Below, in pieces: positions 34,601 through 49,600 of a stretch of 64,000 nucleotides of DNA. The DNA comes from Cordylochernes scorpioides (Eukaryota > Arthropoda > Arachnida > Pseudoscorpiones > Chernetidae), in contig CP092882.1 in assembly GCA_030710605.1 (NCBI GenBank), positions 23,136,446 to 23,200,445 on the forward strand, written 5' to 3'. The notes under the pieces are model-generated. The model was given only the letters and a program-made list of their open reading frames with translations. It was not told the DNA's origin and did no database searches. The position numbers were made by a program, and so were the translations under genes. Numbering within the stretch: the stretch's first letter is position 1; each line of letters begins with the position of its first letter.

Positions 34601-37600
34601 TCCAGCCCAGGCCAGGAAGAGCCCCAATCCACTAGAACAGTGGAGGGACTCCCCCGAGTCCCAGGATATTTCTTCTACCACAAGTGTAACGCACACCTGA
34701 CATTTGGTGTATAGCCATGCTGACTTACTTGTGGAGGAAACATTGAAGCACATTGAGAGTCGCAACAAGATCTTTATAAAAGGTGCCTGTCAAAAAAAGA
34801 GCAAGCTAACCACAACAACAATTTGAGGGGGCAGTTTCTTCTTTCAAAATTTGAACATAAGGCTGAAAGTGAAGAAAGAAAGAATATAACTTGGTGGTCA
34901 GAAAGAACTTGAGTACAATGGGATCAGAGAATGCTGTGTGGAGTATGACTCAGCATATTTATCACCACATACAGTGTACTCCGCTTATAACAAAGTCGGT
35001 TATAGCGAAATTCCGCATATAGCGAATGAAATTGTCTGCACAAAAGAAAAGAAGGGCTTAAACCATTAAAAGAACTCTGGATATTGCGAAGTCGGATATA
35101 AAGAATTTTCGCTTATAACGAAGTGATTTGCATGTATAAATTTTTATTTTATCCGTTTATAACGAAGTTTTCTCATTTACCATTATAATTGACTAATATA
35201 TTATGCATAATATATATCAAATTACAACGTGTGAATGACACAAATTTAATGATACACAACAAATAAGTTTAAAAATACCGTTAGAGATGGATTTCGATTC
35301 TTATGCTGACGCTGACAATGACGTCGTTACAAATGCCATGTTATCCGATGTAGAAATTGTCGAGAGCATTCTTCAAGCAAAAGAAGAAGAAACGGACCAA
35401 GTTGATGAAGAAGTAGACCCAATTGTCCACATTCCGCATCCAAAAGAGGTCTTGGAGAGCATTCAAACTCTGCGATTGTTTCTTCAATGTCAGGATGAGT
35501 CCAAGTCTCTTCATAGGCATCTGTCAGACTTGGACAACATCGAAAAGAGTGTTCAGCACTTGTTACTGACTTCTAAATGTCAAAAGAAAATCACAAACTA
35601 CGTCTCCAAAAACACCTGATGAGGTTGTTATTGATCTTTGTGTTGCTCTTTTGAGTTGAATAGTAAATAAAATTATTGGTACAAAACATTTTTTTTTCCA
35701 ACTGCGGATATAACAAACTTCAGATATAACAAAGTGATTGTCATGGATAATGCGACTTCGTTATAAGCGGAGTACACTGTATATATATTTCATATTTATA
35801 TATAGTTTCATAGTTATACGGGGGGGTCGGTGGAAGGCTGGTTAAACCGTTTGGTTTTCGACCACTACGACCCGGGTTCGATTCCCGCATTGGACACTTT
35901 TTTTTCTGTTAAAAAAAATATATATTAAAAAATGCTCCAATGGCTCCCCGATTCTTGCAAAGTCCAACCCCACCAGCGAGTGCAAGTAATCAAACGGGGC
36001 TCTGGCATATTTGTAAGTGCAAAGTCGAACTGCTTTCACATGTGTAGACATGTTGTGAGCTTACAGTAAAAAAGCAGTCGCTAACTACCCACCATGATTA
36101 TCATGGCCTCTACCACGTGTACTAGGGATAAGCAAAAAAAAAAAAAAAAAGTTATATATTTAATTGCAATTAAATATTATGCAATAAGATAATGAACTAT
36201 TTGCCAAAGGTTTTGTTTTATTGCTCCAAAAAACATACTTTTACACATTAGCACTTCAAAAGGCAAAAAAAGACTTGCACAAAGGCATGCAATTTATATA
36301 GAAATAAGAGGTAACTTACATAAACAGTGATTATGCCAATTTTTAAAAGAATGTGTACATAAATTGTCAGCCTTTGCAGATCTATTTTGCTTAATAAAAT
36401 GCTAACGCTTGAAAAAGCTGGTCATTTTTTTAGCAATAAAAAGAAACCTTTTGTAAATCATGCCTTCATTTATAAGCTATGTAAGACAACAAAACTCATT
36501 GACCTCTCCTTTTTAGCACCAGTCAATTAGGGCAGTGCATGCACAAGGCCAGAGCTGTGATATATACAGTCGAACCTCTTTAATTCAACACCCCAAGGGA
36601 TCAGAGCTTTCGGTTGAATTAAAGGAAGTGTTGAATTAAGGTTATATGGTTATATGATTAGGTAATCATCTAACTCGCTAAAATATATATTTTTTAATAG
36701 CTTTGTAATATAAATTAATGATATTAATTGAAACCATTGTGTGTTTTTATATTATTTTCATGATTAACTTTTAGTATCAGTGACAAAATGGCATTAATAC
36801 ATATTTTAGAAACATAAATAATTGTAACAAATAAATTTATTGGCAATGTGTTTCTTTTCAGTAATATAATCAAATATTAACTCTACAGACATTAAAATAC
36901 AGTCGAACTTGGATAATTCGAACCCCAAGGGACCATAAAAAAATTCGAATTATCCAAAAATTCGAATTAAAGATGTTTTGAATAAAGGGACCAAGGTTCT
37001 AGGGACCAAGATAAATATTCGAATTAAAGAGGTTTTCGAATTAAAGAAGTTCGAATTATCCAAGTTCTACTGTATTAAATATAATATATTAAATAATATT
37101 TTATTCTAATTGAAAAATATAGCAGTTGAAAGGAAATAAATATGGTAAATAAAAAGAAAATTTTAAAATATTATTTTAAAATAATCATGAAGATCTTTTA
37201 AAAAATTCCTTTATAGATATCTGTTTTGGCACTGAAATCCTATTCAGGATGTATTCCAGATGGCATTTTGAAAAAACATGCATGCCTTTCTTCCTCTGAA
37301 ATGTCTTTTAATAAATAAATTTTAATGTATTAAAGGCATCCACTGCTGCTGCAGGTGTTATTGATTTTGTGTTTAAATCTTTTATAATAACACAGAAATG
37401 GAATATTGAAATAAAATGTTATCATAATCATTGTTGGATCATTTTATAAAGATTTATTTATTTAAAAAGAAATTATTTATAAATTTAAAAATAGCTAAAA
37501 TATTTCAATGTTAAAAATAAAAAAATAAAAATTATTATTAGTTAGCGCATGATGCCGAAATTCCCGCGTAAAAAAAACAACAATAACATCCGCGAAATTG

Positions 37601-40600
37601 CGCAACGGCACTGCAAAGTGAAACTTAAACTAACCAGAAACCAAAAGTGCGCAGGCGCGATCGTATCGACGCCCGCTGTTGCCGATCGTCGCCGCCCGCC
37701 GATGCCGATCGTCGCCGCCGTAATACCGTTTAGCGGTAAAGTTGCATGTAAAATAACATTCAACTGTCGAAATTCGAATTTTAAAATGGTCGAACTATCG
37801 GAACTGTCGTATTATCGATACTGTCGAATTACGGTTTGTTATTTGATAGGCCGGAGGTCGGGACATCGGAACATGGTCGAATTATCGCCGAGTGTCGAAT
37901 TGGGGTGTGTCGAATTAACGAGGTTATACTGTATAACAGCTTTTTAAAAGTAGATCATTTGTGGAAAATTAGATAAAAAATTCAGGAAAGTTGGGCAATT
38001 CAGCCCTAATGTTCTAAAAAAATCTAATACAGTGGTACCTCGACATACGAGCGCTCCAACATACGAGATTTTCGAGATACGAGCCGACGAGCAAGTGATT
38101 TTTTGCTTTTAGTTAAGAGCGAAATTCGAGATACGAGGTAGTGTTGAAGATATTAATCTGTGATTTTAAATGTTTCTTTTTGACCAGTATTTTTGTTTTG
38201 TTTTTGCTTTTCCTAAAATGTTTCTTTCTTCTTCCTCATTATAATTTGTTCTATATGCAAAGCTTTGTTTTTTGAGACTTGAATAAAGAAATTCAAGTTT
38301 ATTATATTTTTGTGTGCTTTTAAAGTTAAAACACAACAGGTAGTAACGCGCAGTCGCTCCATCACGATCAGTTAGCAGCGTGCTTCCGCTGTGATAAGTT
38401 GTGTTTTGTGTTCGCGTTTTGTGTTGCGTTTACATTTTTACAGTTTTAGTTCATTTATTTTTATAACCATGGATCGGAAGAAAGTTTGTAAAAAATCAAG
38501 TGCTAGGAAAAAGATGATGAGTATTGAATTAAAACGTGAAATTATAGAAAAACATGAGCAAGGTGTTCGAGTTGTTGACTTGTCGAGGCAGTATGGCCGT
38601 AGTACGTCCATATGTTCTGTGCTTAAACGGAAGGAGTCAATAAAGAGTGTAACGCCGGCTAAGGGCCTTGGAAGTGACGGAGAGCACAAACACCCAGAAA
38701 AAGTTGCAACAGGTCGTGCATCTGACCTTTTTAATGACACTTGCCTAACTCATTTCCGGAACATTCTGAGAGGGAGGAAGAAACAAACCTCCTTGGACAT
38801 GTTTTTTTCTAAACGGCCTACAGGTGAAAGCGAGAAAAATGTAGCGAAAAAGGCAAAGACCAGTGAGGATATCTAATTTATTTCTTTACATTCTCTTTTT
38901 GTTTTTGTGCAATAAATATTTGATATTTATAAATACGTTTTTATTATTTAAAACCACCTAACAAAAATAACTGGGGTGACATTTTGGAGGTTGGAACGGA
39001 TTAATGGTTGTTCAATTGTTTTGTATGGGGAAATTTTGCTTCGAGATACGAGTAATTCAAGATACGAGCAAGGTTGCGGAACGAATTAAACTCGTATGTC
39101 GAGGTACCACTGTATTAGGTATTATAGGCTATGTTCAAGTAGATAATATTATAGCTTAAGTGTTTCTCTCTCTCTCTCTCTCTAGTTTGACTAAGTTTCT
39201 GTTCTGTTGGAAACTTATGCAAGGCCCAAAGTAGGGTCAGAACAAAAGCCATAGAATTTGCCTGGATTCAAAGAACCTTGTTTCTTGTTACAGTAATGCA
39301 AGCACAAAGCCTAGCCTTACATCATTCCTGATGATGCAGATCTTGGCAATCTCCCAAACTTGCTGCCAAGTATGAATACAAGTTCACACATCTTCTGTAG
39401 AAACTAAGGTGTCAGATAATGTAGCCAACTGTGGCTTCTGAAGTCTACCACATGGGAAATTTCTACAGGAGTAAACCTGCTCTCTTTTCTATCCATATGT
39501 TCATATTCTCTAGGAGACACACAATAGCATTTCTAAGATCATTTGTTCCAACAATGAAGGATTGTAGGCCCTGATTCTAAGGACCCCTCCATAGTAGTTA
39601 AGAAGGGTCCAACTCTCACAGGGTCCAGCCCAGGCCAGGAAGAGCCCCAGTCCACTAGAACAGTGGAGGGACTCCCCTGAGTCCCAGGATATTTGCTCTA
39701 CCACAAGTGTAACGCACACCTGACATTTGGTGTACAGACATGCTGACTTACTTGTGGAGGGAATATTGAGATAGTTGTACAGAGGTCTCCAAAAATATAA
39801 TATTCAGAGAGTTGTGATCTCCAAAAATATAAAATATCACGAGAGAATGCAATGCCATCAATGCAATAACTTGGCAGACAGATCTTGTTTCATAAATTGC
39901 AAGGAATGCAAGGATAATTAATTAGAACAGATTATGTAAGCTGAGAAATGTAGCACCCCAATAATATATGGCTTGTTTGTTGTGGGTCATTGTATGCACA
40001 TAGCACAATGGTTTCACAGTAAGTATATTTGGTATGCTATTACAACTTCTAATGTTAGGGGGAAGGAGTTTGATATAGTTTTACAAACAAGCCACTTCAA
40101 ATTGGGAATCAATTTTTGGCACAAAAAAATCTGGTTTCTTTTACTCCTATCTATCAAAATCCAAAGACTTTTACCCGGCTTTAACGAGGATTGGCAGCTC
40201 ATTACTGAATACCACATTGTGACAACTACTTTGTGGTGTAACAATGAGAGCATTTCTAAGATGGATGTCATGAAATGAGTGCATTCTCAGTGACTAAGGC
40301 TAGAACGAACCTAAATATTGTGTAACAAAATATGTTGTTTCTTATCCCCTTGTGTAAAGATTACACAAATTCCATGAGTTCATGCTCCTTGAGCTGTTTT
40401 ATGATAAGCAGCAGCCTCTCCCAAAGGTCCTGTTTAGTGCATCTAATGACAGCCAAAATGTGTTCTGGAGCTGCAGGTGCCAAGCTACATTTTGGGCAAG
40501 TAGGGTAGATTTTGTTGTTATTTTCTATCATCAATGGCTTGTTCTCAATCTTGTTAGTGTCGTTTGATGCTGTCTATTTCTGATGTTCAGAGCTCCTGGG

Positions 40601-43600
40601 TTCACTCCACTGTACCAACTGTGCTTAGGTGGGATCCTCAAGTTCTTGTTTATTTTTGTTTTGGCTACTATTTCTATTTCTTTAAGAAATTATGCAACAT
40701 ATTTGCACCTGCGTAGATCACATATTACAGAATGATAGCATCATTGCTATAGACGTTAATAGATTTTGACAAATCAAGTTCTCTTCATAATAAAAACATA
40801 CTCTTATAGAGTCATACTTATTGGTTTTCCTTTTATCAAGGTAAAGATCGCTGGTTAAACTTTTTTATCCATTGAAATATGACCTCAGGTTATCTTGATA
40901 GTCAAACTTTAATCACTTGGGAACAAGATTTTATAGCCATTGTTAAAACAACTTACATATAATGTTATAACCAAGTTGTTTTAAAATTGTTTTCAAATTT
41001 TATTCCTTGGAGTATAAGGAGGTCTGTATAGAAATAGTTGTAATTATATGGATTTGTTTCAAAACAGCATTATAAATTGTTATACATTTTTGTTCAAGTT
41101 GTCATAACAAAGTTCTACTACATTAATGTGTCAAACCTCTGTCCCCTTGATACATGTCTTAATTTTGGTGCCACAGCACACAAGTCACCACACTTTAAAA
41201 TTTAGCCCAGTAACACGACATTGGAGAAGAAGATTGTAGGTCCTGATTCTAAGGACTCCTCCATAGTAGTTAAGAAAGGTCCAACTCTCACAGGGTCCAG
41301 CCCAGGCCAGGAAGAGCCCCAGTCCACTAGAACAGTGGAGGGACTCCCCCGAGTCCCAGGATATTTGCTCTACCACAAGTGTAACGCACACCTGACATTT
41401 GGTGTACAGACATGCTGACTTACTTGTGAAGGGAAAAAACAAATTTTCTTAGCCCTCTAAAACAATATTACTATTGAGTGCTAGAGTAAAACAAGATATG
41501 TGCCTAATTCTTCCTTATAACAAACCTAATATTAATGATACCATAGAATGAACAATAACTATATGAACCGAAAAATCACCACAAAAGATAAATCCCTTTC
41601 AACTAGTTATTTACTTTAACTGCGAGCTTTACTCTTCAAGTAACAGACAAAGGTAAATAAGAGAAACATTATGAATAAATTTATATTTTGATTACAATTT
41701 CTCTTCATTTTTCAAAAACTTATTTCAATTCCGGTTCACTAAACAAGAGATTTTGATGTATACCACTTATGATTTGGAAGGGAATGCTGATTAGGGATTA
41801 AAAGAAAACCCTCCCAAGTTGGTTTATCAGAATCAACAACAAGTCTCCTAGGATAAGCGTCTTCATTTATTACCAACACATTGAGCTTTCAGGTATAACG
41901 ACCCTTGGAGACTTGATTCTGATGGTGATCAAAGGATTCTAACAGTTTAATCTTAAATAAGTTTTAATTTGAATTGCAAGTTGGTTTATGGCACTCACCA
42001 TCCAACAATGATCTCGTTGGGGCAGACCTTCTTGTGCAGCTCATACATCTCCTTGGCATACACCATGTCCACGGCCACCTCATCTTCCAGCTCGTTGTGG
42101 GGAACACAGAAGCAGTTGGTCACCTCTACTGCTCCTTTCTCCACCACACCTGATCCACACACACAGGCTGTGAGCATCTCCAGCAAGAATCCTGGATAGT
42201 TGAAGGAAATGTGCTATGGTCTCTTGTTTCTTTGCAAGAAAACACTGGTCTGATGTGAACAGAACATGCAAACAATGCTATCAAATATGTTCATCTCTTA
42301 TTACACACACACACACACAAAAATCGAATCATGACTATTGTGCTCTAAATCATAAATTAAATAAATCACACACACAAAAGCCTTTATTAAGACACACAGG
42401 TCTTAGAGAGGATTCTCATTGGGGTTACAAGGCGGAGAAACCTATGAAAGTGGGAAATATACAAAGGGGTAAAAATGGAGAAAGATTATATACACATGGT
42501 AAATATATTCATCTCTTATTACACTGCGTCTTCTTGAAACTAACATCAGGTCTGGTATTCATTTTTTCCTCTAAAATAGGAACTCTGAAAAGGGCTTAAT
42601 ATCTGAGGATTTTCTTACATACATGCTAATTTACATATTTTCATGTTAGAGAGACATATAGTTGCACCTCGCTATATCACTTTGGACCAGGATTTTATCT
42701 TGTTATAACCAGTTAAAATTATGCTGACTTGGGACCCTAGAATTATGATGTTATAGCTGTGTGTAATATGGTTCCATGGTACATACTTTTTCATATATAA
42801 TAAGTGAACTTTTTTTTTTTTTACTCTTCCCAAATACACATGTTACAGGGCATGATAACCATGGCAAGTATTTAGTGACTGCTTTCACTCTAAGTGCACC
42901 GTGTCTAGATACGTAAAAAGCAGTTTGACTAAGACTTACAAATGTGCAGGTCCTTGTTTTTTTTACTTGAACTCGTTGGCGGGGTTGAACTTTTACAAGA
43001 ATCGGGGGCAATTTAAACCATTTTTGTTGTTCAGAAAATAAAGTGTCTAATACAGGATCCAATCCCTGGTCATGGCAGTCAAAAATCAAGTTTATACCAC
43101 TCCTCTATCAAACTCCCTAGTATACATTTAGAACATGTTCTAGTGTCAACTTAAATTGTTTGGTCAGCACAATGTCTGACTAGACCCTATTTAAACAAAA
43201 GGGGGAAACTGCAGATTTTGCACCAAGCATATAAAGCATAATTAAGAATTATCTTAGATTTAACTATTTTTGTAAATATATTTGTGATTGTCTTTCTGGC
43301 CTGAAGGGTTCAGGTTCTTAATATATATTATTGTTTCTCTTTTTAGTGTGTAGTGTGTTTAAAAAAAATTAAATCGACGCAATTATCCCTGGCCGGGATA
43401 TGGCGTTTGGTGTGTTGAAATAAATAAATAAATATTAAAGAGGGGGCTCTTGATCATTTTTCACACAAGTAAGAGGAAGAAGTAATAAGCAAGTTGCCTC
43501 AAACTGTGGAAAGATCCAAAGGGTTGGATTAGCTCAGTCACATTTACTTCTCCAGGAGAACCCATTTAAATGAAGAGAGAGAGAAATGTAGGCCCTGATT

Positions 43601-46600
43601 CTAAGGACCCCTCCATAGTAGTTATGAAGGGTCCAACTCTCACAGGGTCCAGCCCAGGCCAGGAAGAGCCCCAGTCCACTAGAACAGTGGAGGGACTCCC
43701 CTGAGTCCCAGGATATTTGTTCTACCACAAGTGTAACGCACACCTGACATTTGGTGTACAGCCATGCTGACTTACTTGTGGGGAGTATTTATTACCATTA
43801 CAAATTGAGAAGCTTATAGTTCAAGGGTTCAAGTTTTATGTGGGTGTCTTTTTGGACTATCTTGAAAAATGGCAACCTAGTTAGGCTAATCAGGAAGAAC
43901 TATCATGAGAGCTGATACCAGCTCTATACAAAGAACAGTTTCATCACCAGTATTATCATTTTACCAATTAGTAACTCTTTGGTAAGAGGCCACCTCTCTC
44001 TAAAGAACACTTTTGCTCTACAACTAAGTGTCCTTTATAGAGGTTCTACTGTATTTCTTTGTATGACTCTTGCTATGACAAACTTTTACTTAGAAATGAA
44101 TGTTCAAATTGTTAAAGGATTTACAGTCAAACTTCTTCAATTCAACACCCTGGGGCATCAGCATTTTCTGTTGAATTAAAGTAGAAAATCCTTATCAGGA
44201 TTTGAAAACAACCAGTTGGATTAAAGTAAGTGTTGTATCATAGTGGGTTGAATTAAAGAGGTTTGACTGTCCTTCCATAGGACTGCTGGATTAGCTCAGC
44301 CACCTTTACTTCTCCAGGAGATTCCATTTAAATGGAGAGAAAGAGAAATGTAGGCCCTGATTCTAAGGACCCCTCCATAGTAGTTAAGGGTCCAACTCTC
44401 ACAGGGTCCAGCCCAGGCCAGGAAGAGCCCCAGTCCACTAGAACAGTGGAAGGACTCCCCTGAGTCCCAGGATATTTGTTCTACCACAAGTGTAACGCAC
44501 ACCTGACATTTGGTGTACAGACATGCTGACTTACTTGTGGAAAGTACAGTATCACTTTGTTAATTCAACTAACGATAATCCAGCCGTGTCCCGACCTCAA
44601 ATCTATCAAATGACCAACGTTAAATTTGACCAACAATAATTCGACACCAATATCTGAAATCAAATTTTAACAACATTAGATAATTCTTGATAAGGCACAA
44701 TTTGGATTATAAACATAAGGTAATAAGACCAAATCTAAATGAATAGTATGTGATGTTTCGGTAACAGCATCGTTACCATCTTCAGACAAAAGTACTGGAT
44801 GAGACACTTTGAATTGGGCACTTTTTTCTAATAAAAAAAAATGCTCCAATGGCCCCCGATTTTTGGAAAAGTCCAACCCTACCAGCGAGTGTAAGTAACC
44901 AAACGGGGCTCTGGCACATTTGTAAGTGCAAAAGTCAAATTGATTTTCACATATGTAGACATGTGGTGCATTTACAGTAAAAGCAGTCGCCAACTTCTTC
45001 CCACCATGATTATCATGGCCTGTACCACATGTGTACTAGGGATAATAATATTTAAAGTAAAAGAAATATTAAAAAAAAATGAGTGCTGGTGTAGCAAGGG
45101 GTGGACGGATATTTTCAACAGGAAACTGGGATCAAATTTGACATAGAGCAATTGTTTAAAATGTCTAGCTACTCAGGTTCCAAGGCATGCATTTTGGCAG
45201 TCAATCTGGTGGTGTCTGGGATGCCAGTAAACTGGTGTCCACAATCCCATGTGGCACCTTAAAACACTTATGACGTAACCAAACACAACACAGTAGATCA
45301 AACTCTCTCTAGGAGCCAGAGCCAAAGTGTCTTTTAGAGATAAGTCCTCTTACCATAGTCAATTTATAACGAAACAAAAGTTTTACAAAGGAGCATCTTT
45401 TATTATACTTGAGCTAGCTTTCGAACCTTTCGGTTCTTCAACAGGCGTGGCTAGTATGACTATACTAACAGGGTATAAGCGCGCTTGAGCCATTATATAC
45501 AACATATAAATTTACATGCGAAGTGATATTTCAAACATAATTAAAATAGAAATTATGACTATGAAATATAAAATAAAACTATGCAAATGAACTTAAAGAT
45601 TTTTAAAATTTAGATAAAATTTTGGAAAATACATTTATATATGCTAAAAGTTAAGTAAAATTATGATATTCACTGTATGCAAGTAGTGTGACACTTTAAA
45701 ATTTGTAAAGTTTAAAACCAGTATAATTTAAAACACCTCAACACAGAAAAGCCAAGCGGGGGTCCACTCCAACCCGACCACACACCAGAGCATAGCACGG
45801 GATAACTATTGAGATATTATATGATATATTTCCGGTAGATCTATTTTCCTATTGATGCTGTTTGTTTGTGATGATATGATGGATTACAGTACCAATCTGT
45901 GCTGCTTATTGTTTATGTGCTGATATAGGACTTTGGGATGATCTAAGTTAAAGTTATGGCCAGTGTTTGAAATATGTTGGTATATAAGTGACTTCGGGTC
46001 TCTATTGTTTATGTTTCGTTTGTGTTCGGTGATTCTGATATACGCGGTTCTGCCAGTCTCCCCCACATAGAAGGCTGGGCAATCCTGGCAAGAAACCGCG
46101 TATACTGCTCCGGTGGAGTGGATGGGATTGCTGGGTGTGTCTGCTTTGGTGATAGGATTCCTGAGGAGGGCAGCAAGATTGGGGGGGCTGTTAAAATAAA
46201 CTTGGATACCATATGGGCGAAGGATTCTGGAAATGGTAACAGAGAACGAGGAATATGGAAGATAGCAAACGGCTCTATAAGTCGTGGAGGTCCTCGGAGC
46301 AGTGGGATCAAACGTGTGTTTATCTATGAATTTTCCCGGGTATCCTGCAGTGGTTAGAAGGGTGGTAATTCTGTTTTTTTCTATGGCTTTGAATATAGGT
46401 AATGAGCAATGCGTATGTATTCTTTTGGTTAAGGTCCTGACTGTATTTATTTTATAGGCTACCGGGCTATTGGAGGAGAAATGGGTGTATAGGGGTGGGA
46501 TATTCTTTTTGTGATAAACTGCTGTGTGTAATCTGTGTGGAGTGCGAATAATGAGGATGTCCAGAAAAGGTAATACTAGGTTTGTTTCTGTTTCATATGT

Positions 46601-49600
46601 GAATTTGATGTCTGCGTGAAAGGGATGTAGAGTGTTAAGAATAGGTTGGAGCTTATTCGGTTTGATTATACAGAAGATGTCGTCCACATACCTCCTCCAA
46701 TAATGGATGTCGGAAGAATGCGTCTGATTGATCCACTGGTCCAAGGACCCCATCACGACTTCAGCAACTATGGATGAAAGAGGGCTGTCCATTGGGGTGC
46801 CTCTGATCTGCTTATAATGCTGGTGGTTAAATGTAAAGGTACTAATTACGCGGTTTCTTGCCAGGATTGCCCAGCCTCCTATGTGGGGGAGACTGGCAGA
46901 ACCGCGTATATCAGAATCACCGAACACAAACGAAACATAAACAATAGAGACCCGAAGTCACTTATATACCAACATATTTCAAACACTGGCCATAACTTTA
47001 ACTTAGATCATCCCAAAGTCCTATATCAGCACATAAACAATAAGCGGCACAGATTGGTACTGGAATCCATCATATCATCACAAACAAACAGCATCAATAG
47101 GAAAATAGATCTACCGGAAATATATCATATAATATCTCAATAGTTATCCCGTGCTATGCTCTGGTGTGTGGTCGGGTTGGAGTGGACCCCCGCTTGGCTT
47201 TTCTGTGTTGAGGTGTTTTAAATTATACTGGTTTTAAACTTTACAAATTTTAAAGTGTCACACTACTTGCATACAGTGAATATCATAATTTTACTTAACT
47301 TTTAGCGTATATAAATGTATTTTCCAAAATTTTATCTAAATTTTAAAAATCTTTAAGTTCATTTGCATAGTTTTATTTTATATTTCATAGTCATAATTTC
47401 TATTTCTATTTTAATTATGTTTGAAATATCACTTCGCATGTAAATTTATATGTTGTATATAATGGCTCAAGCGCGCTTATACCCTGTTAGTATAGTCATA
47501 CTAGCCACGCCTGTTGAAGAACCGAAAGGTTCAAAAGCTAGCTCAAGTATAATAAAAGATGCTCCTTCGTAAAACTTTTGTTTCGTTATACAATTATACC
47601 AATTATCTGGAGTTTACCTGTAGAAATTTATGTCTTAGTCGCTTTCACGGTCATGAGCCGCCCAAATTCCGATTGTTCCTTTTACCTACGCCAGCTCAGA
47701 AAGAAATCTGCACAACTGTCAAGATGGAGGTGTCACCTGCGCTTCAACCGAATATGCAAGGACCACCAGTTCATCCCACCGTCCCTCCGAATCAAAGACC
47801 CGGTAAGGAACCCTTTCTCAGAAAAGATAACAAAGAAGTTCCAGTGGGACCTGTTAAGAGTCCAGAATCCAGGGATGTCACTCCAATATCAGGATCATAT
47901 CTAAGACAGTGAAGGGCCTCATATTTCACATTCGCCAACTCCTTCCCATGGCAGAATTCACCGAAGTAATCATGTCCATCACTAGAGACATCCAACTCAA
48001 AGAAAAGATCCTTACAGGCCGGCAACAAACAAAGATGTCATATTGGGTAAAGAAATACCAGTTCCCGCAGTCCGCAGCCTTTCCAAACAATTCATCTAAT
48101 GGAATAGTTAACTTGTCCTCGATGCCCTTGACGGAAAAGGAGGAAAGGGTGTTAGCATTGGGGTTACATTACGTTCCTCCCAACAAGCCCGACATACCCA
48201 GGTTATTAGCAGGAGTGGAAGGTGTGCTCAAAAACCTCAACCATATGGAAACCCTCAGGATTAGACACGCAGTTACCCAGGTCTTGCGCAGGCCCTATCA
48301 CCCAGTGTCATATACCCGGGATCATCGCTCCCTTATCCACAAGCTAAAAAAGACTAGTTCGCTGGTCATCACCAAAGCAGACAAGGGAAACCAGACGGTG
48401 TTGATGGATAGAGCTGATTACGAAGGAAAAATGATGAGCATACTCGCTGACACATCCACATTTACGAATATCCCAACATCTGCGAAAGACGCCATGGTCA
48501 AGTGCTACAAGTCATCACTTAGGAACTTGATGAAGGCGAAGCTGATCACCAAGGAACAATTCACTCAGTTCATCGGTTCCCTCACACGGGATGCATACAT
48601 ATATGGTGCTCCTAAAATACACAAGCCTGGGGTACCACTCCGACCCATCATCGCATACCACCTCTCCCCGGCACACACTTTAGCTAAATATCTGGTCCAG
48701 CTATTGTCCCCCATCATGAAGAACAATCCTAACCAATACAACATCACGCACCCACCCAGTTTCATTCAAGAGATCACACAAATGCAGCCACCCGCACATC
48801 ACACTATGGTTTCATTTGATGTCACAGCGCTATACCTCTCCCTTCCACATGCCCTCATTTTAAACAAATTACAGGCCTTAAGTCAGCAGGTACTCAAGAT
48901 CAAACAATAACCCTGATAACCCAGCTAACGTCCTTATGTCTTTCCATTAGTACCTTTACATTTAACCACCAGCATTATAAGCAGATCAGAGGCACCCCAA
49001 TGGGCAGCCCTCTTTCATCCATAGTTGCTGAAGTCGTGATGGGGTCCTTGGACCAGTGGATCAATCAGACGCATTCTTCCGACATCCATTATTGGAGGAG
49101 GTATGTGGATGACATCTTCTGTATAATCAAACCGAATAAGCTCCAACCTATTCTTAACACTCTACATTCCTTTCACGCAGACATCAATTTCACATATGAA
49201 ACAGAAACAAACCTAGTATTACCTTTTCTGGACATCCTCATTATTCACACTCCACACAGATTACACACAGCAGTTTATCACAAAAAGAATATCCCACCCC
49301 TATACACCCATTTCTCCTCCAATAGCCTGGTAGCCTATAAAATAAATACAGTCAGGACCTTAACCAAAAGAATACATACGCATTGCTCATTACCTATATT
49401 CAAAGCCATAGAAAAAAAAACAGAATTACCACCCTTCTAACCACTGCAGGATACCCGGGAAAATTCATTGATAAACACACGTTTGATCCCACTGCTCCGA
49501 GGACCTCCACGACTTATAGAGCCGTTTGCTATCTTCCATATTCCTCGTTCTCTGTTACCATTTCCAGAATCCTTCGCCCATATGGTATCCAAGTTTATTT

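Larger units (their letters stand above)
32670..34745 (-). repeat. Three head-to-tail copies of a ~750-bp composite repeat
   Basis: Each unit has, in plus order: GGCTAATCAGGAAGAGCC, remnants of a CTAAAGGACACTTTTGCTCT MITE, an AATTCAACACCCTGAGGGAT MITE, GGATTAGCTC, and the SINE-B module. SINE-B modules start near 32688, 33432 and 34548. The third spacing is longer because a Helitron (33721-34125) inserted between units 2 and 3. Two more units lie at 43500-44545. Confidence 0.7.

Noticed and set aside
42080-42271. Minus frame with [17 protein letters not shown] resembling a reverse-transcriptase tail
   Set aside because: It overlaps EIF3F exon 2 in another frame for much of its length and the motif is too weak.
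46009-46357. Plus-strand and second minus-strand frames of about 100 residues
   Set aside because: They are shadow frames of the Penelope protein on the opposite strand or in another frame.
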